Shown here: positions 9,320-17,881 of the stretch, piece by piece
Numbering within the stretch: the first letter of the stretch is position 1
How the letters are laid out: each line of letters opens with the position of its first letter
Origin: CANNDT01 sp945876205
GTDB lineage: Bacteria; Acidobacteriota; Vicinamibacteria; Vicinamibacterales; UBA2999
Reading direction: 5' to 3'
Assembly: GCA_947503365.1 (NCBI GenBank)
Contig: CANNDT010000012.1
Coordinates: 4,646-68,645, forward strand
Length of the DNA: 64,000 nucleotides
Notes under the pieces: model-generated
Databases searched by the model: none
Seen by the model: the letters and a program-made list of their open reading frames with translations, nothing else
Told to the model about the DNA's origin: nothing
Made by a program: the position numbers and the translations under genes

Positions 9320-9410
9320 TTTGCGAAGAAAGCCACGAAGAAGGTCACAAAGATCACGAAGCAAAAAGACTTCGTGTTCCTCGTGGCGTGTCCTTCGTGT
9401 TCTTTCGTGG
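9320..9410. repeat. Imperfect long hairpin built from CACGAAG units
   Basis: The left arm carries CCACGAAG, TCACAAAG and TCACGAAG at about 10-bp steps. The right arm carries CTTCGTG, CTCGTGG, CTTCGTG and TTTCGTGG. The arms are imperfect reverse complements around an A-rich loop (AAAAAGA near 9364). The base composition is poorer in GC than its surroundings. It resembles the TTCGTG/TTTCGTGG intergenic elements common in environmental bacteria; role unknown. Confidence 0.6.
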
Positions 9411-9770
9411 TGTAGTCTTCGTACACTTCGCACCCTCCGAACGAATAATGAAATGGAGACTGGGATCGAAATCCTGCAAGCGATCTCGCGGCGCTTCGAC
9501 GGGTACCCATTCACGGACATGAATGCCCCCTGTTCGTTGTCGAGCGTCTGTCTCTTGAGGTCATATGGATAGCCTCGGCAGATGACCGCAGTACCCTCCG
9601 GGGTGTCGAACCGCCAGCCTCTACGTCCAAGAACCCCGCGACTCGTGCGACGGCCTCCGTGCTGTGACTTTCGTTGAGCCCTTCGAGAGACGTCCTTGGC
9701 TTCGTTGCCTCTTTGTGGTTTAGCCGGATGTCACTCTTACCAGGTCCGGGAAACCGGATCACATCCGCGC

Positions 9771-9816
9771 CTACCTGTATTCCGGTATTGACGCTTGGTC
9801 CGCCCGCCCGCCAAAT
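9771..9816 (+). promoter_or_regulatory. Promoter-like element with TACC-N-CCGGTAT box, receptor operon
   Basis: CTACCTGTATTCCGGTAT (9771-9788) overlaps TTGACG (9788-9793). A 17-bp spacer and CCAAAT (9811-9816) follow. The receptor start at 9860 lies 44 bp further on, behind AGGAGG. The same geometry occurs at 17694, 39663 and 44071, although the flanking sequences differ. Confidence 0.6.
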
Positions 9817-9859
9817 AGGGCCTCGGCGCATTCGGCACAACTACTCAGGAGGATGAAGG

Positions 9860-12800
9860 ATGGCCACGCTTCTCCGGGTCCTCGCGTTTTTCGTTGGGAT
9901 CCTCGCAGCGCCGGTGCTGGTTTTTGCCCAGGCGTCCATTACCGGCGTTGTGAAAGACACCTCGGGTGCGGTGCTCCCGGGCGTGACGGTCGATGTGGCG
10001 AGTCCGGTACTCATTGAGCGCGTGCGCTCGGTCAACACTGACTCGAACGGTGCGTATCGCATCATCGACCTGCGGCCGGGGGCATACACCGTCACTTTCA
10101 CGCTGGCAGGGTTCAAGAGCGTGAAGCGCGAAGGGGTCGCGCTGTCGGGCTCGATTACCGCCGTTGTCGATTCCCAGATGCCCGTTGGTGGACTCGAGGA
10201 GACCATCACCGTCAGCGGCGAGGCCGCTTCCGTTGACGTCCAGAGCACGACGAAGCAGCAGGTGATGTCCAGCGAGGTGATCGACACGATCCCGACGGGA
10301 AAGAATTTCTACAATCTCGGCGTGCTGATCACCGGCGTGAATTCGAGCCAGGCAGACGTCGGCGGCAGCCTCGGCGACTCCCGCGCGTCGCTGTCTGCCC
10401 ACGGCGGCCGCCCCGACGATCAGCGTCTCCTGCAGAACGGCTCGAACCTCAACGATCTGCAGACCGCCGGCGGCAACATGAGCGGCTCGCAGTTGAACGT
10501 CGCCGGCGCCGCCGAAATCACCATCAGCTTCGGATCCGCGTCTGCGGAGCAGAGCACGGGCGGCGTCTACGTCAACTTCATCCCCAAGGACGGCGGCAAC
10601 TCGTTCCGCGGCTCGTCGTTCCTGACCTTTGCCAACGAGGACATGGCGAGCAGCAATTTGACGCAGCGACTCAAGGATCGCGGGCTGACCGCTGTCAACA
10701 GCCTCAAGAAGAACTGGGACATCAGTCCGAATTTCGGCGGTCCAGTCAAGCGCGATGTGCTCTGGTACTACGTAACGCTCCGCCACGAGGGCGCGCAGAA
10801 TTACCCGGCCGGCATCGTTCCGAATCGCAACGCCTTCAAGTCCGATGTCTGGACCTACGACCCGGACACGAGCGCGCCCAAGCTAGCCACGCGTGGTGCG
10901 TGGCAGGACGAGCAGTTGCGTCTGACCTGGCAGGCCACGCAGAAGCACAAGTTCTCCGGCACCATCGACAACAACACCAGCTACGTCCGTTGGAACGGCA
11001 TCAGTGCGACGACGACCCCCGAAGCCGCCAACGACCGGCGCTTCCCGCAGCAACTGACACTCATCGGCGAGTGGAAGGCGCCGCTGAGCAATCGCGTGCT
11101 CGCCGAAGCCGTCGTCTTTCACAAGAGCCTGCGCTGGGGCACGATGCACCTCCGGCCGGAGCCGGCTGGATCGCTGAATCTGTCCCCCGCGGAGCTCGCC
11201 ATCTACCCGACGCTCGTCGGCGTCACGGAGCAGTCCACGGGTTTGAACTACCACGGCCCTGGAACGACGTCCAATGGCGTGCAGGGCGCGTTTCACAACA
11301 CCTGGGTCCCGAACTACAGCTACCGCGGCGCCATCTCGTACGTCACCGGATCCCACAACGCGAAGTTCGGCGGACAGGATTCTTTCGGCTACCAGCAGTC
11401 GAGCACCTACAGCCATGACGTGCCGTACCGCTATCGCTTCAACAACGGCGTACCTAATCAGATCACGCTGCTGGCGACGCCGTTCACTTTCAAGAGCGAC
11501 CTGAACCACGATCTCGGCCTCTTTGCGCAGGATCTCTGGACCGTCGGCCAGATGACTTTCACGGGTGGGGTCCGTTTCGACTATTTCAAGTCGTCCTATC
11601 CGGCGCAGACGCTGGGCCCTGGCCCGCTCGTCCCCAACCGGAACTGGGCCTTCCCCGCTGAAGACAACCTGAACTGGAAGGACATTACCTGGCGCAGCGG
11701 GTGGGCCTACGATCTGCGCGGCGACGGCAAGACCGCCCTGCGCGCGAGCCTCAATAAGTATCTGGCCGGTCAGGCGCTCGGCGGATTCGGTTCCGACACC
11801 AATCCCATCCGGCGCCTCGTGAACACGACGACGCGGTCATGGGCCGACGCGAACCGGGACTTCATCCCGCAGTGCGATCTGGTCAGCGCCGCCGCAAACG
11901 GGGAATGCGGGCCGCTCGCCAACAGCGCGTTCGGCACCCAAACCCCGAGCGAGATCCGAGACCTCGACCTGCGCACGGGATGGGGGCATCGCGGGTTCAA
12001 CTGGGAGTTCTCCACCGGCCTGCAGCGCGAGCTTGCGCCGCGCGTGTCGATGGACGTCGCCTATTACCGGCGGTGGTACGGCAACTTCGCGGCGACCGAC
12101 GACCTGAACCTCACGCCGACCGACTTCGATGCCTTCAGCATCGTCGCCCCCGCCGATCCATTGCTGCCGGGCGGTGGTGGCAAGACCATCACCGGTCTGT
12201 TCGATCGCGCGCCGGCCGCCTTTGGCCGTCCCGTGAACAACCGGACCACGCTGTCGAAGAACTACGGCAAACAGGTCGAGCACTGGAACGGGTTCGATCT
12301 GAGCCTGCAGGCGCGCCTGCGCCCCGGCATGATGCTGCAGGGCGGCGTGTCGAGCGGCAGGACGACCACCGACAATTGCGAGATTCTCGCCAAGTTGCCG
12401 GAGATGGCTCCTCTCGCCACCTCCACGCCGTATTGCCACGTCGAAACGCCGATGCGGACGCAGGCGAAGGGCATCGCCACCTACGTCGTGCCGCGCATCG
12501 ACGTGCAGCTGGCGGCGACGTTTCAGAGCATTCCTTCGGCGACCTCGCTCGTCGCCAACTACAATGTGCCGACTGCTGTCGTCGCGCAGCGTCTCGGACG
12601 GCCGCTGTCAGGCGGCGCCGCCAATGCGACGGTGAATCTCGTTCCGCCCGGCACCATGTTCAACGAACGCATCAATCAGGTGGACTTGCGCATCGGCAAG
12701 ATCCTCCGCTTCGGGCCGCGGCGCGCGATGATGGGTATCGACCTCTACAACCTGACCAACAGCGACGCCGTGACGGCGGTGAATCCGAATTTTGCGACTC

Positions 12801-12865
12801 GCTTCCGGCCGACGAGCATCCTGCAGTCGAGATTCGCCAAGATCAGCATGCAGGTCGATTTCTAG
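9860..12865 (+). CDS. TonB-dependent receptor with carboxypeptidase-regulatory domain
   Basis: 1,001-residue outer-membrane receptor. The start is supported by AGGAGG at 9847-9852. The signal peptide ends near 'LVFAQ'. A carboxypeptidase-regulatory domain spans about residues 25-110 ('GVVKDTSGAVLPGVTVDV', 'GAYRIIDLRPGAYTVTF'). A plug follows ('SLSAHGGRPDDQRLLQNG'), then a barrel ending 'KISMQVDF'. It is the same subfamily as the receptors at 1 and 44162, with near-identical landmarks such as 'VWTYDPDT', 'VPNQITLL', 'GWGHRGFNWEFSTG' and 'INQVDLRIGK'. It has its own promoter-like element at 9771. The next gene, a PDLSGDW protein, starts 336 bp downstream after a relic-bearing spacer. Substrate unknown. 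Confidence 0.95.
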   Translation: MATLLRVLAFFVGILAAPVLVFAQASITGVVKDTSGAVLPGVTVDVASPVLIERVRSVNTDSNGAYRIIDLRPGAYTVTFTLAGFKSVKREGVALSGSITAVVDSQMPVGGLEETITVSGEAASVDVQSTTKQQVMSSEVIDTIPTGKNFYNLGVLITGVNSSQADVGGSLGDSRASLSAHGGRPDDQRLLQNGSNLNDLQTAGGNMSGSQLNVAGAAEITISFGSASAEQSTGGVYVNFIPKDGGNSFRGSSFLTFANEDMASSNLTQRLKDRGLTAVNSLKKNWDISPNFGGPVKRDVLWYYVTLRHEGAQNYPAGIVPNRNAFKSDVWTYDPDTSAPKLATRGAWQDEQLRLTWQATQKHKFSGTIDNNTSYVRWNGISATTTPEAANDRRFPQQLTLIGEWKAPLSNRVLAEAVVFHKSLRWGTMHLRPEPAGSLNLSPAELAIYPTLVGVTEQSTGLNYHGPGTTSNGVQGAFHNTWVPNYSYRGAISYVTGSHNAKFGGQDSFGYQQSSTYSHDVPYRYRFNNGVPNQITLLATPFTFKSDLNHDLGLFAQDLWTVGQMTFTGGVRFDYFKSSYPAQTLGPGPLVPNRNWAFPAEDNLNWKDITWRSGWAYDLRGDGKTALRASLNKYLAGQALGGFGSDTNPIRRLVNTTTRSWADANRDFIPQCDLVSAAANGECGPLANSAFGTQTPSEIRDLDLRTGWGHRGFNWEFSTGLQRELAPRVSMDVAYYRRWYGNFAATDDLNLTPTDFDAFSIVAPADPLLPGGGGKTITGLFDRAPAAFGRPVNNRTTLSKNYGKQVEHWNGFDLSLQARLRPGMMLQGGVSSGRTTTDNCEILAKLPEMAPLATSTPYCHVETPMRTQAKGIATYVVPRIDVQLAATFQSIPSATSLVANYNVPTAVVAQRLGRPLSGGAANATVNLVPPGTMFNERINQVDLRIGKILRFGPRRAMMGIDLYNLTNSDAVTAVNPNFATRFRPTSILQSRFAKISMQVDF

Positions 12866-13201
12866 TGGTCGCGGAGGACGCGGCCCGAGTCAATTCGCGG
12901 GCCCGCGCGTTCTGCCGATCGAGCGCCCGATCGAGACAGCGCCATGCCGACATCACCCTTGCCTCGACGTGTCCGGCGCCAGGTCCACGGCACGGCGGAG
13001 GTGACGTCGACCAACGACAACGGTGCGGCGTCGTGGCGCCCGACGAGCCGAACGATCCTCCCGCGAACGCGGCCTATCCGGGTTTCGGCGCGTTCGGAAC
13101 GATCGACCCTGACAATAACTTTCCCCGCGTGCAAGTAGATTGGCGGAAAATTGGCCCCAGCGCCGACAACCGGTGTTGCTCTTTGCTTTGAGGATGTTGC
13201 G
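12866..13201. other. Non-coding spacer containing a receptor-gene fragment
   Basis: 336 bp between the receptor and the PDLSGDW gene. Apart from the fragment at 13047-13134 and a GAGGA ribosome-binding site near 13190, I see no gene, hairpin or clear promoter. Confidence 0.5.
13047..13134 (+). pseudogene. 88-bp internal fragment of the receptor gene at 5031
   Basis: It matches 7301-7388, inside the 5031 receptor, at about 84 of 88 positions by eye. Its translation retains 'PNDPPANAAYPGFGAFGTID' followed by 'PDNN', which sits in the barrel region of the intact protein. There is no receptor sequence on either side, so this is an isolated duplicated fragment in a spacer. Confidence 0.8.
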
Positions 13202-14086
13202 ATGCGCGCTTGCCTGATGTCAGTGGTCGCGTTGTTCACATTGATTGGTCTGCCCCTCACGGCTGGGGCGCAAGCCTCGGCGGCGGCGCCCGCCGTCCCG
13301 CCGCCCGGGTACCTGGACCGGCCGAATTACCTCCCGCTCGGTCCCCCGCCAAACCTTCCTCCTTCTGCCGTCCCCGATTTGTCAGGCGACTGGGCCCGGG
13401 ACAATCGGCCGGGGCGCCAGACCAACTCGCAGAGCCTGAGCGTGGCCGACAGGGGCGCGCAACGGCGAGGAAAGGAAGGCGATATCCCGTATGAGCCATG
13501 GGCGCTCGACTACACGATGAAGCAGGTGCCGCCGACAGGCGGACCCGACTCCAAGTTCGAGCTCACCACCGACCCGTACATTCACACGTGCGAGCCGTTG
13601 GGCGTGGGGCGGATTCACAACTATCCTGCCAAATATCGACTGGTCCAGACTCCCGAGGCGGTCTACATCCTCAACGAGGTCGGCCCCCAGTTCCGCGTCG
13701 TCTGGCTGAACACGAAACATCCGGCCGACCCGGATCCGCAATACCTCGGGCATTCAGTGGGCTGGTATGAGAATGGCGACACGCTGGTGGTCGACTCCGT
13801 TGGATTCAACGATCGCACGTGGCTGGATCAGCAGGGTCACCCTCATACGGAGAAGCTGCATTTCATCGAACGCTACAAGAGGGCGGATAGGGACAGCCTC
13901 GAATTGACGATGACGATCGACGATCCGGGCGCGTACACGAAGGCGTGGCAGGGCAATTTGAACTTCACCACGTCGAATTCGGGCTTCCTGCGCTACCAGT
14001 GGGTCTGTTCCAGGCGCGACAACTACGACCACTTCGAAAAAGTCGGCGCCGCCGGCACCGTGGGAGATAGCAGTTTCAAGCGGTAA
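13202..14086 (+). CDS. Secreted protein of the 'PDLSGDW' group
   Basis: 294 residues with a signal peptide ending near 'AGAQA'. After a Pro-rich stretch comes 'AVPDLSGDWARDNRPG'. Shared with the paralogs at 50235, 21276 and 40361 are 'RVVWLNTKHPADPDPQYLGHSVGWYENGDTLVVDSVGFNDRTWLDQQGHPHTEKLHFIERY' (abbreviated landmarks: GHS.GWYEN, DTLVVD, WLDQ.GHPHTE, FIERY) and 'MTIDDPGAYTKAW'. The C-terminus 'YQWVCSRRDNYDHFEKVG...SSFKR' recurs as a relic at 8504. No catalytic signature is recognised and the function is unknown. It lies 25 bp before the molybdenum-hydroxylase pair and may be co-transcribed with it. Confidence 0.85.
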   Translation: MRACLMSVVALFTLIGLPLTAGAQASAAAPAVPPPGYLDRPNYLPLGPPPNLPPSAVPDLSGDWARDNRPGRQTNSQSLSVADRGAQRRGKEGDIPYEPWALDYTMKQVPPTGGPDSKFELTTDPYIHTCEPLGVGRIHNYPAKYRLVQTPEAVYILNEVGPQFRVVWLNTKHPADPDPQYLGHSVGWYENGDTLVVDSVGFNDRTWLDQQGHPHTEKLHFIERYKRADRDSLELTMTIDDPGAYTKAWQGNLNFTTSNSGFLRYQWVCSRRDNYDHFEKVGAAGTVGDSSFKR

Positions 14087-14111
14087 CACGACAACCGCAG
14101 GAAAGGACGTC

Positions 14112-14582
14112 ATGGCTCAGATCGCGTTGAAGGTCAACGGCCGCTCCCACACGCTGGACGTAGATCCGAGCACTCCTCTCCTGTATGTGCTCAGCGACGA
14201 CCTCGAGCAGCACGGACCGAAGTTCGGCTGCGGTCTGGGTCAGTGCGGCGCCTGCACCGTCATTTCCAACGGCAGGGCGATTCGTTCCTGCATCACGCCA
14301 GTTGGAACGATCGGTGGCGCCGATATCACGACGCTGGACGGCCTCGGGACTCCCGAAACCCCTCACCCTCTCCAGAAGGCGCTGATCGACGAGCAGGCAG
14401 CGCAGTGTGGATTTTGCCTGAGCGGCGTCATCATGACCGCCAAGGCATACCTGGATCAGAATCCGAAAGCCACCGAACCGCAGATCAGGCAGGCGTTGTC
14501 AGGGGTGCTGTGCCGGTGCTTTACGCACACCCGAATGCTTCGCGCGATCAACCGCTACGCGCAGCAAGGGAGGACAGCATGA
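14112..14582 (+). CDS. (2Fe-2S) small subunit of isoquinoline-1-oxidoreductase-like enzyme
   Basis: 156-residue electron-transfer subunit of a molybdenum hydroxylase. The plant-type [2Fe-2S] motif is C40-x4-C45-x2-C48 with C60; the second cluster uses 'QCGFC' and 'LCRC'. There is no signal peptide. Its length is normal for the IorA family. The stop overlaps the start of the catalytic subunit (ATGA), which shows tight coupling. The enzyme presumably hydroxylates an N-heterocycle or aldehyde and passes electrons outward; the substrate is unknown. Confidence 0.93.
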   Translation: MAQIALKVNGRSHTLDVDPSTPLLYVLSDDLEQHGPKFGCGLGQCGACTVISNGRAIRSCITPVGTIGGADITTLDGLGTPETPHPLQKALIDEQAAQCGFCLSGVIMTAKAYLDQNPKATEPQIRQALSGVLCRCFTHTRMLRAINRYAQQGRTA

Positions 14583-16930
14583 AGCCGATGACTGTAGACG
14601 CGGCTGCTGCTCTCGAGCGTGCGTGTTTTTCGCGCCGGACATTCCTCAAGGGTTCCGGTGTCCTCATCGTCGGGTTCACGATGTCGGAGGTGGCCGGGCC
14701 ACTGGGCCTGATGCCGGCCGTGACATCCGCTCAGGCACCGGCCGATCGCCGTACCCTGCTCGACTCCTGGATTGCGATTGCCGCCGACGGCACCGTCGTC
14801 GCCTATGCGGGCAAATGCGAGCTCGGCCAGGGGCTCTACACGGCCCAGACGCAGCTCGTCGCCGAAGAGCTCAGCGTGCCACTCGCCCGCGTCAGGCTGA
14901 TTTCGTGCGACACGGCGCTGACGCCCGATCAGGGAACCACGTCGGGGGCACAGTCACATCCGACCAACTTTCGCGACGCCAATCTCGCGCTCGCGGCAGC
15001 CAGCGCCCGCGAGGCGCTCGTTCGGCTCGGCGCCACGCGTCTGGGCGCGTCCGCCGATCAGATGACCATTTCGAATGGCGTGATTCGATCCAGGTTGGAC
15101 GCGTCGCGCAGCGTCACCTACGGCGAGCTGATTGGCGGCAAGCGATTCGACATCCCGCTCGACGCGAATGCCAGGCGGAAACCGCACAGCGAGTGGTCGG
15201 TGCTCGGAACGCCGGCGCCCCGCGTGGATCTTCCTGACGTGATCACCGCGCGAGTCGAGTACGTGCACAACGTGCGCGTCCCTGGCATGCTGCACGGTCG
15301 GGTGGTGCGGCCGCCCACGGTTCGCGCGAACCTCGTCGGCATCGACGAGAGTTCTGCCAGGGCCATGCCGGGGTTCGTCAAGGTCGTCGTGAAGAAGAAT
15401 TTCGTCGGAGTCGTCGCCGACAAACCGTGGCAGGCGAACCAGATCGCCAACGCGCTCAAAGTGACGTGGACCACCGGCGCCGCGCTGCCGGATCAGCGCC
15501 GCTACTACGAGTACCTGCGGAGGCAACCGACCCAGGACACGATCTGGGTCGATTCCGGCGATGTCGATGCGAAGCTGGCGAGTGCGGCCACCGTGCTGCG
15601 TTCCACCTATCTTCACCCCTACCAGATGCACGCCTCGATCGGAACGTCGTGTGGCGTAGCCGACGTCCAGGGCGACAACGTGCGCGTGTGGGCGGCGACG
15701 CAGAACGTCTACGGGCTTCGAAACAACCTGGCAATGATCCTTGGCATCAAGCCGGAGACCGTCCACGTGGTCTTCTCGCGCGGCTCGGGGTGTTACGGAT
15801 TGAATGGTGTCGACGCCGTCTCATTTGATGCGGCGCTGATGTCACAGTCGGTCGGCAAGCCGGTTCGGGTGCAGCTGACCCGCAAGGACGAGATGGCGTG
15901 GGAAAACTATGGCGTCCCGTTTGTCATCGACCAGCGCGTCGGCCTCGATGCCAGCGGCACGATCGTCGCCTGGGACTATGAGAGCTGGACCGCCACGCGC
16001 GGCGGCCGCATCGGCAACGGCAATCCCGGGAACATCGTCACCGGCGTCCTCGTCGGCTTTCAGCCTCCGGCATTCGCGCCGCGGGCCGCGACGCCCGCCG
16101 CGGCGCCCTTCAACGACTCGAACCACGCGCCTGCCTACGTCATGGGGTGCGTCGGTGGCCAATGCGACGGCAAGGGCACGATTGCCAGTGAGCGCGCGAT
16201 CGCGAAGCGCACGGAATCGGAATTCTTTACCGGGCCGTTGCGCTCGCCGAACCAGCTCCAGAACACGTTCGCGCACGAATCGTTCATGGACGAAATCGCC
16301 GCGCGCGTGAAAGCGGATCCAGTGGCCTACCGCCTGCGTCACCTGCGCGACCCGCGCCTGATCGATGTGGTCAATGCGGCGGCGAAGGCGGCGCGGTGGG
16401 ACGCGCGGCCGTCGCCCGCACCCGGCAACCGGCGGACGGGGGTGGCTCGCGGCCGCGGCTTCGCGAGCGTCGGCATGGAAGCGGGCATTCACACGAATGG
16501 ATGGGTGGCGACGGCTGTGGACGTTGAGGTCAACCAGGACAGCGGCGCCGTGGTGGTGAAACGTCTCGTCATCGCCAGTGACTGTGGTCCGATCTCCAAT
16601 CCCGACGGTCTCAGGAACCAGCTCGAAGGCGCCGCGCTGCAGGGGCTGAGCCGCGCACTCTCGGAAGAAGTGACGTGGGACGCCCAGAAGATCACGTCGG
16701 TCGACTGGCGCACCTATCCGATTCTGTCGCTGGCTACCGAGATGCCCGTCGTGGAGACAGTGCTGATCGACCGGCCTGGCGAGAACGCGACCGGAGCCGG
16801 CGAGTACGCGTCAACCCCGATTGCTGCGGCGGTCGGCAACGCGATCTTCGATGCCACGGGTGTGCGCCTCCGACAGGTGCCGTTTACGCCGGCGCGCCTG
16901 AAGGAGGCGCTGGCCACCCGAGCGACGTAG
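14579..16930 (+). CDS. Molybdopterin-binding catalytic subunit, isoquinoline-1-oxidoreductase beta type, Tat-exported
   Basis: 783 residues. The start ATG overlaps the stop of the small subunit and has GGGAGGA upstream. A twin-arginine signal ('SRRTFLKGSGV', about residues 18-28) suggests export of the folded complex. Family features are the repeated aldehyde-oxidase/xanthine-dehydrogenase a/b fold, 'GKCELGQGLYTAQTQ', 'GSGCYGLNGVDAVSFDAAL' and, near the end, 'GAGEYASTPIAAAVGNAI', whose Glu is the expected catalytic base. No FAD subunit lies nearby; IorAB-type enzymes lack one and normally pass electrons to a cytochrome or other membrane acceptor. Confidence 0.93.
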   Translation: MKPMTVDAAAALERACFSRRTFLKGSGVLIVGFTMSEVAGPLGLMPAVTSAQAPADRRTLLDSWIAIAADGTVVAYAGKCELGQGLYTAQTQLVAEELSVPLARVRLISCDTALTPDQGTTSGAQSHPTNFRDANLALAAASAREALVRLGATRLGASADQMTISNGVIRSRLDASRSVTYGELIGGKRFDIPLDANARRKPHSEWSVLGTPAPRVDLPDVITARVEYVHNVRVPGMLHGRVVRPPTVRANLVGIDESSARAMPGFVKVVVKKNFVGVVADKPWQANQIANALKVTWTTGAALPDQRRYYEYLRRQPTQDTIWVDSGDVDAKLASAATVLRSTYLHPYQMHASIGTSCGVADVQGDNVRVWAATQNVYGLRNNLAMILGIKPETVHVVFSRGSGCYGLNGVDAVSFDAALMSQSVGKPVRVQLTRKDEMAWENYGVPFVIDQRVGLDASGTIVAWDYESWTATRGGRIGNGNPGNIVTGVLVGFQPPAFAPRAATPAAAPFNDSNHAPAYVMGCVGGQCDGKGTIASERAIAKRTESEFFTGPLRSPNQLQNTFAHESFMDEIAARVKADPVAYRLRHLRDPRLIDVVNAAAKAARWDARPSPAPGNRRTGVARGRGFASVGMEAGIHTNGWVATAVDVEVNQDSGAVVVKRLVIASDCGPISNPDGLRNQLEGAALQGLSRALSEEVTWDAQKITSVDWRTYPILSLATEMPVVETVLIDRPGENATGAGEYASTPIAAAVGNAIFDATGVRLRQVPFTPARLKEALATRAT

Positions 16931-16960
16931 GAGAGCAGCGTCAACCTGAGGGACACTTGT

Positions 16961-17461
16961 ATGCGAGACCTGCTGAAAAGTATCGTCATGCTGTCGGTCG
17001 GGATCGTCGTGGGAAGCGTCGTGACGGATCGGGGATTGGCGCAGCAGGCCGGCGCGACGGGCGTGCGAATGAACCATGTGGGCGTCAGCGTCAAGAACTT
17101 CGACGAATCCGTACGGTTCTACACGCAGACGCTGGGGTTCCGGGAGGCCTATCGCCTCCGCGACGACAACGGGAATCCGACGATGTCGTACATCCAAATC
17201 AGCCGCGAGACGTTTCTGGAGCTCGCACCGGCGAACGCGAATCGTCCGGCCGGCTTGAGCCACGTCGGGATCGAAGCCCACGACATCCAAGCCACCGTTG
17301 AGCAATTGCGACAGGCGGGGGCGCAGGTGCAGCCGCCGCGTTTTGCAGCCAACACGAACGTGACGTTGACGAACGTGACCGATCCCCAGGGCATCCGGAT
17401 CGAGTTCCTGCAGCTCAATCCGGACTCGCTGCAGAGGAAAGCGATCGAGGCCTGGAAGTAA
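16961..17461 (+). CDS. Exported VOC-family (glyoxalase-like) protein
   Basis: 166 residues: an N-terminal signal or anchor (about residues 5-28, ending 'GLAQQ'), then a single vicinal-oxygen-chelate domain. It begins 'MNHVGVSVKNFDESVRFYTQTLGF', continues with 'LSHVGIEAHDIQATVEQLRQAG' and ends 'DPQGIRIEFLQL'. The metal ligands expected for this fold (His of MNHVG, Glu in FLEL, His of LSHVG, Glu of IEFLQ) are all present. VOC proteins include lyases, dioxygenases and binding proteins; the reaction cannot be assigned. It lies 30 bp after the molybdenum hydroxylase and may share its transcript. Confidence 0.88.
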   Translation: MRDLLKSIVMLSVGIVVGSVVTDRGLAQQAGATGVRMNHVGVSVKNFDESVRFYTQTLGFREAYRLRDDNGNPTMSYIQISRETFLELAPANANRPAGLSHVGIEAHDIQATVEQLRQAGAQVQPPRFAANTNVTLTNVTDPQGIRIEFLQLNPDSLQRKAIEAWK

Positions 17462-17497
17462 CCGTCGCTCTAGAGCTTCCGCTAACCTGCGCCGGGC

Positions 17498-17551
17498 GCG
17501 CTGGATCAGGAAATTCTCAAGGCCAACGCCGCCGCCGCACAGAAGAAATAG
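17498..17551 (+). pseudogene. 3' relic of the secreted-protein gene at 3872
   Basis: Seventeen codons plus a stop, encoding 'ALDQEILKANAAAAQKK'. It is almost base-identical to the end of the gene at 3872-4882 (only the last Lys and stop codons differ). There is no coding sequence upstream in that frame. Confidence 0.85.
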
Positions 17552-17557
17552 ACGCGA

Positions 17558-17650
17558 ACGCGCGGTACCGGACAGGTTCCTGAGCAACGCCTGCGCTCGC
17601 GGATCCTGTGGCGCCAGCCGGACCGCCTCGCGCGCCTGGGCGAGGGCGCC
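17558..17650 (-). pseudogene. 3' relic of a TPR-protein gene (paralog of 22190)
   Basis: Read on the minus strand it gives 'GALAQAREAVRLAPQDPRAQ' followed by 'ALLRNLSGTAR', which matches the C-terminus of the TPR protein at 22190-23248. It faces the relic at 17498-17551, so together they preserve the junction of two convergent genes whose bodies are gone. Confidence 0.8.
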
Positions 17651-17693
17651 GCAGGACCGTGAATGTCCCGGGCCGGTGGCTTGACGCGGGCAC

Positions 17694-17739
17694 CTACCTG
17701 CCTTCCGGTATTGCCACCAAACCGTGCGTGCGGTTCAAT
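17694..17739 (+). promoter_or_regulatory. Promoter-like element with TACC-N-CCGGTAT box
   Basis: CTACCTGCCTTCCGGTAT (17694-17711) overlaps TTGCCA (17711-17716); a 17-bp spacer and TTCAAT (17734-17739) follow. Geometry is identical to the elements at 9771, 39663 and 44071. It would drive the gene at 17882 through a leader of about 140 bp. Confidence 0.55.
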
Positions 17740-17812
17740 CGTGCGTCTGCCACATCATCGCCAGACGGGGCACGGCTGAAGGAGTTCTACTTCCAGGTGC
17801 GCTTCGCACCTC
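17711..17812 (+). repeat. Leader repeat, copy 2 (also at 4921)
   Basis: It aligns with 4921-5010 over about 90 bp, sharing 'CGCCAGACGGG' and 'GGCTGAAGGAGTTC'. Its 3' flank, 17800-17905, is in turn the parent of the relic at 8391-8496. This spacer therefore links two otherwise separate repeats. Confidence 0.55.
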
Positions 17813-17881
17813 TTGCCCGAGCGACGTTGGTGCTGGCGTGCAAGGAACTCGGGCTTGGAAGACCTTCATGTGGAACTGGTG

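Larger units (their letters stand above)
9236..9859. other. 624-bp non-coding region upstream of the receptor at 9860
   Basis: It contains a long imperfect hairpin (9320-9410) and the promoter-like element at 9771-9816, both listed separately. Between about 9430 and 9770 I see no convincing gene. Open frames there (for example minus 9511-9840) have no ribosome-binding site, no recognisable domain and amino-acid usage unlike the surrounding genes. No tRNA cloverleaf was seen. Confidence 0.5.

Noticed and set aside
9430..9770. Possible tRNA or small RNA gene
   Set aside because: No cloverleaf, no GTTCGAATC-type T-loop and no CCA end could be found by eye.
9511..9840. 109-residue minus-strand open frame in the 9.2-9.9 kb spacer
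   Set aside because: No ribosome-binding site, no recognisable motif, and it crosses the promoter-like element of the plus-strand receptor.
11839..13191. 450-residue open frame overlapping the receptor at 9860
   Set aside because: It is an Arg-rich frame shadow of the receptor; its last part merely reads through the receptor fragment at 13047.
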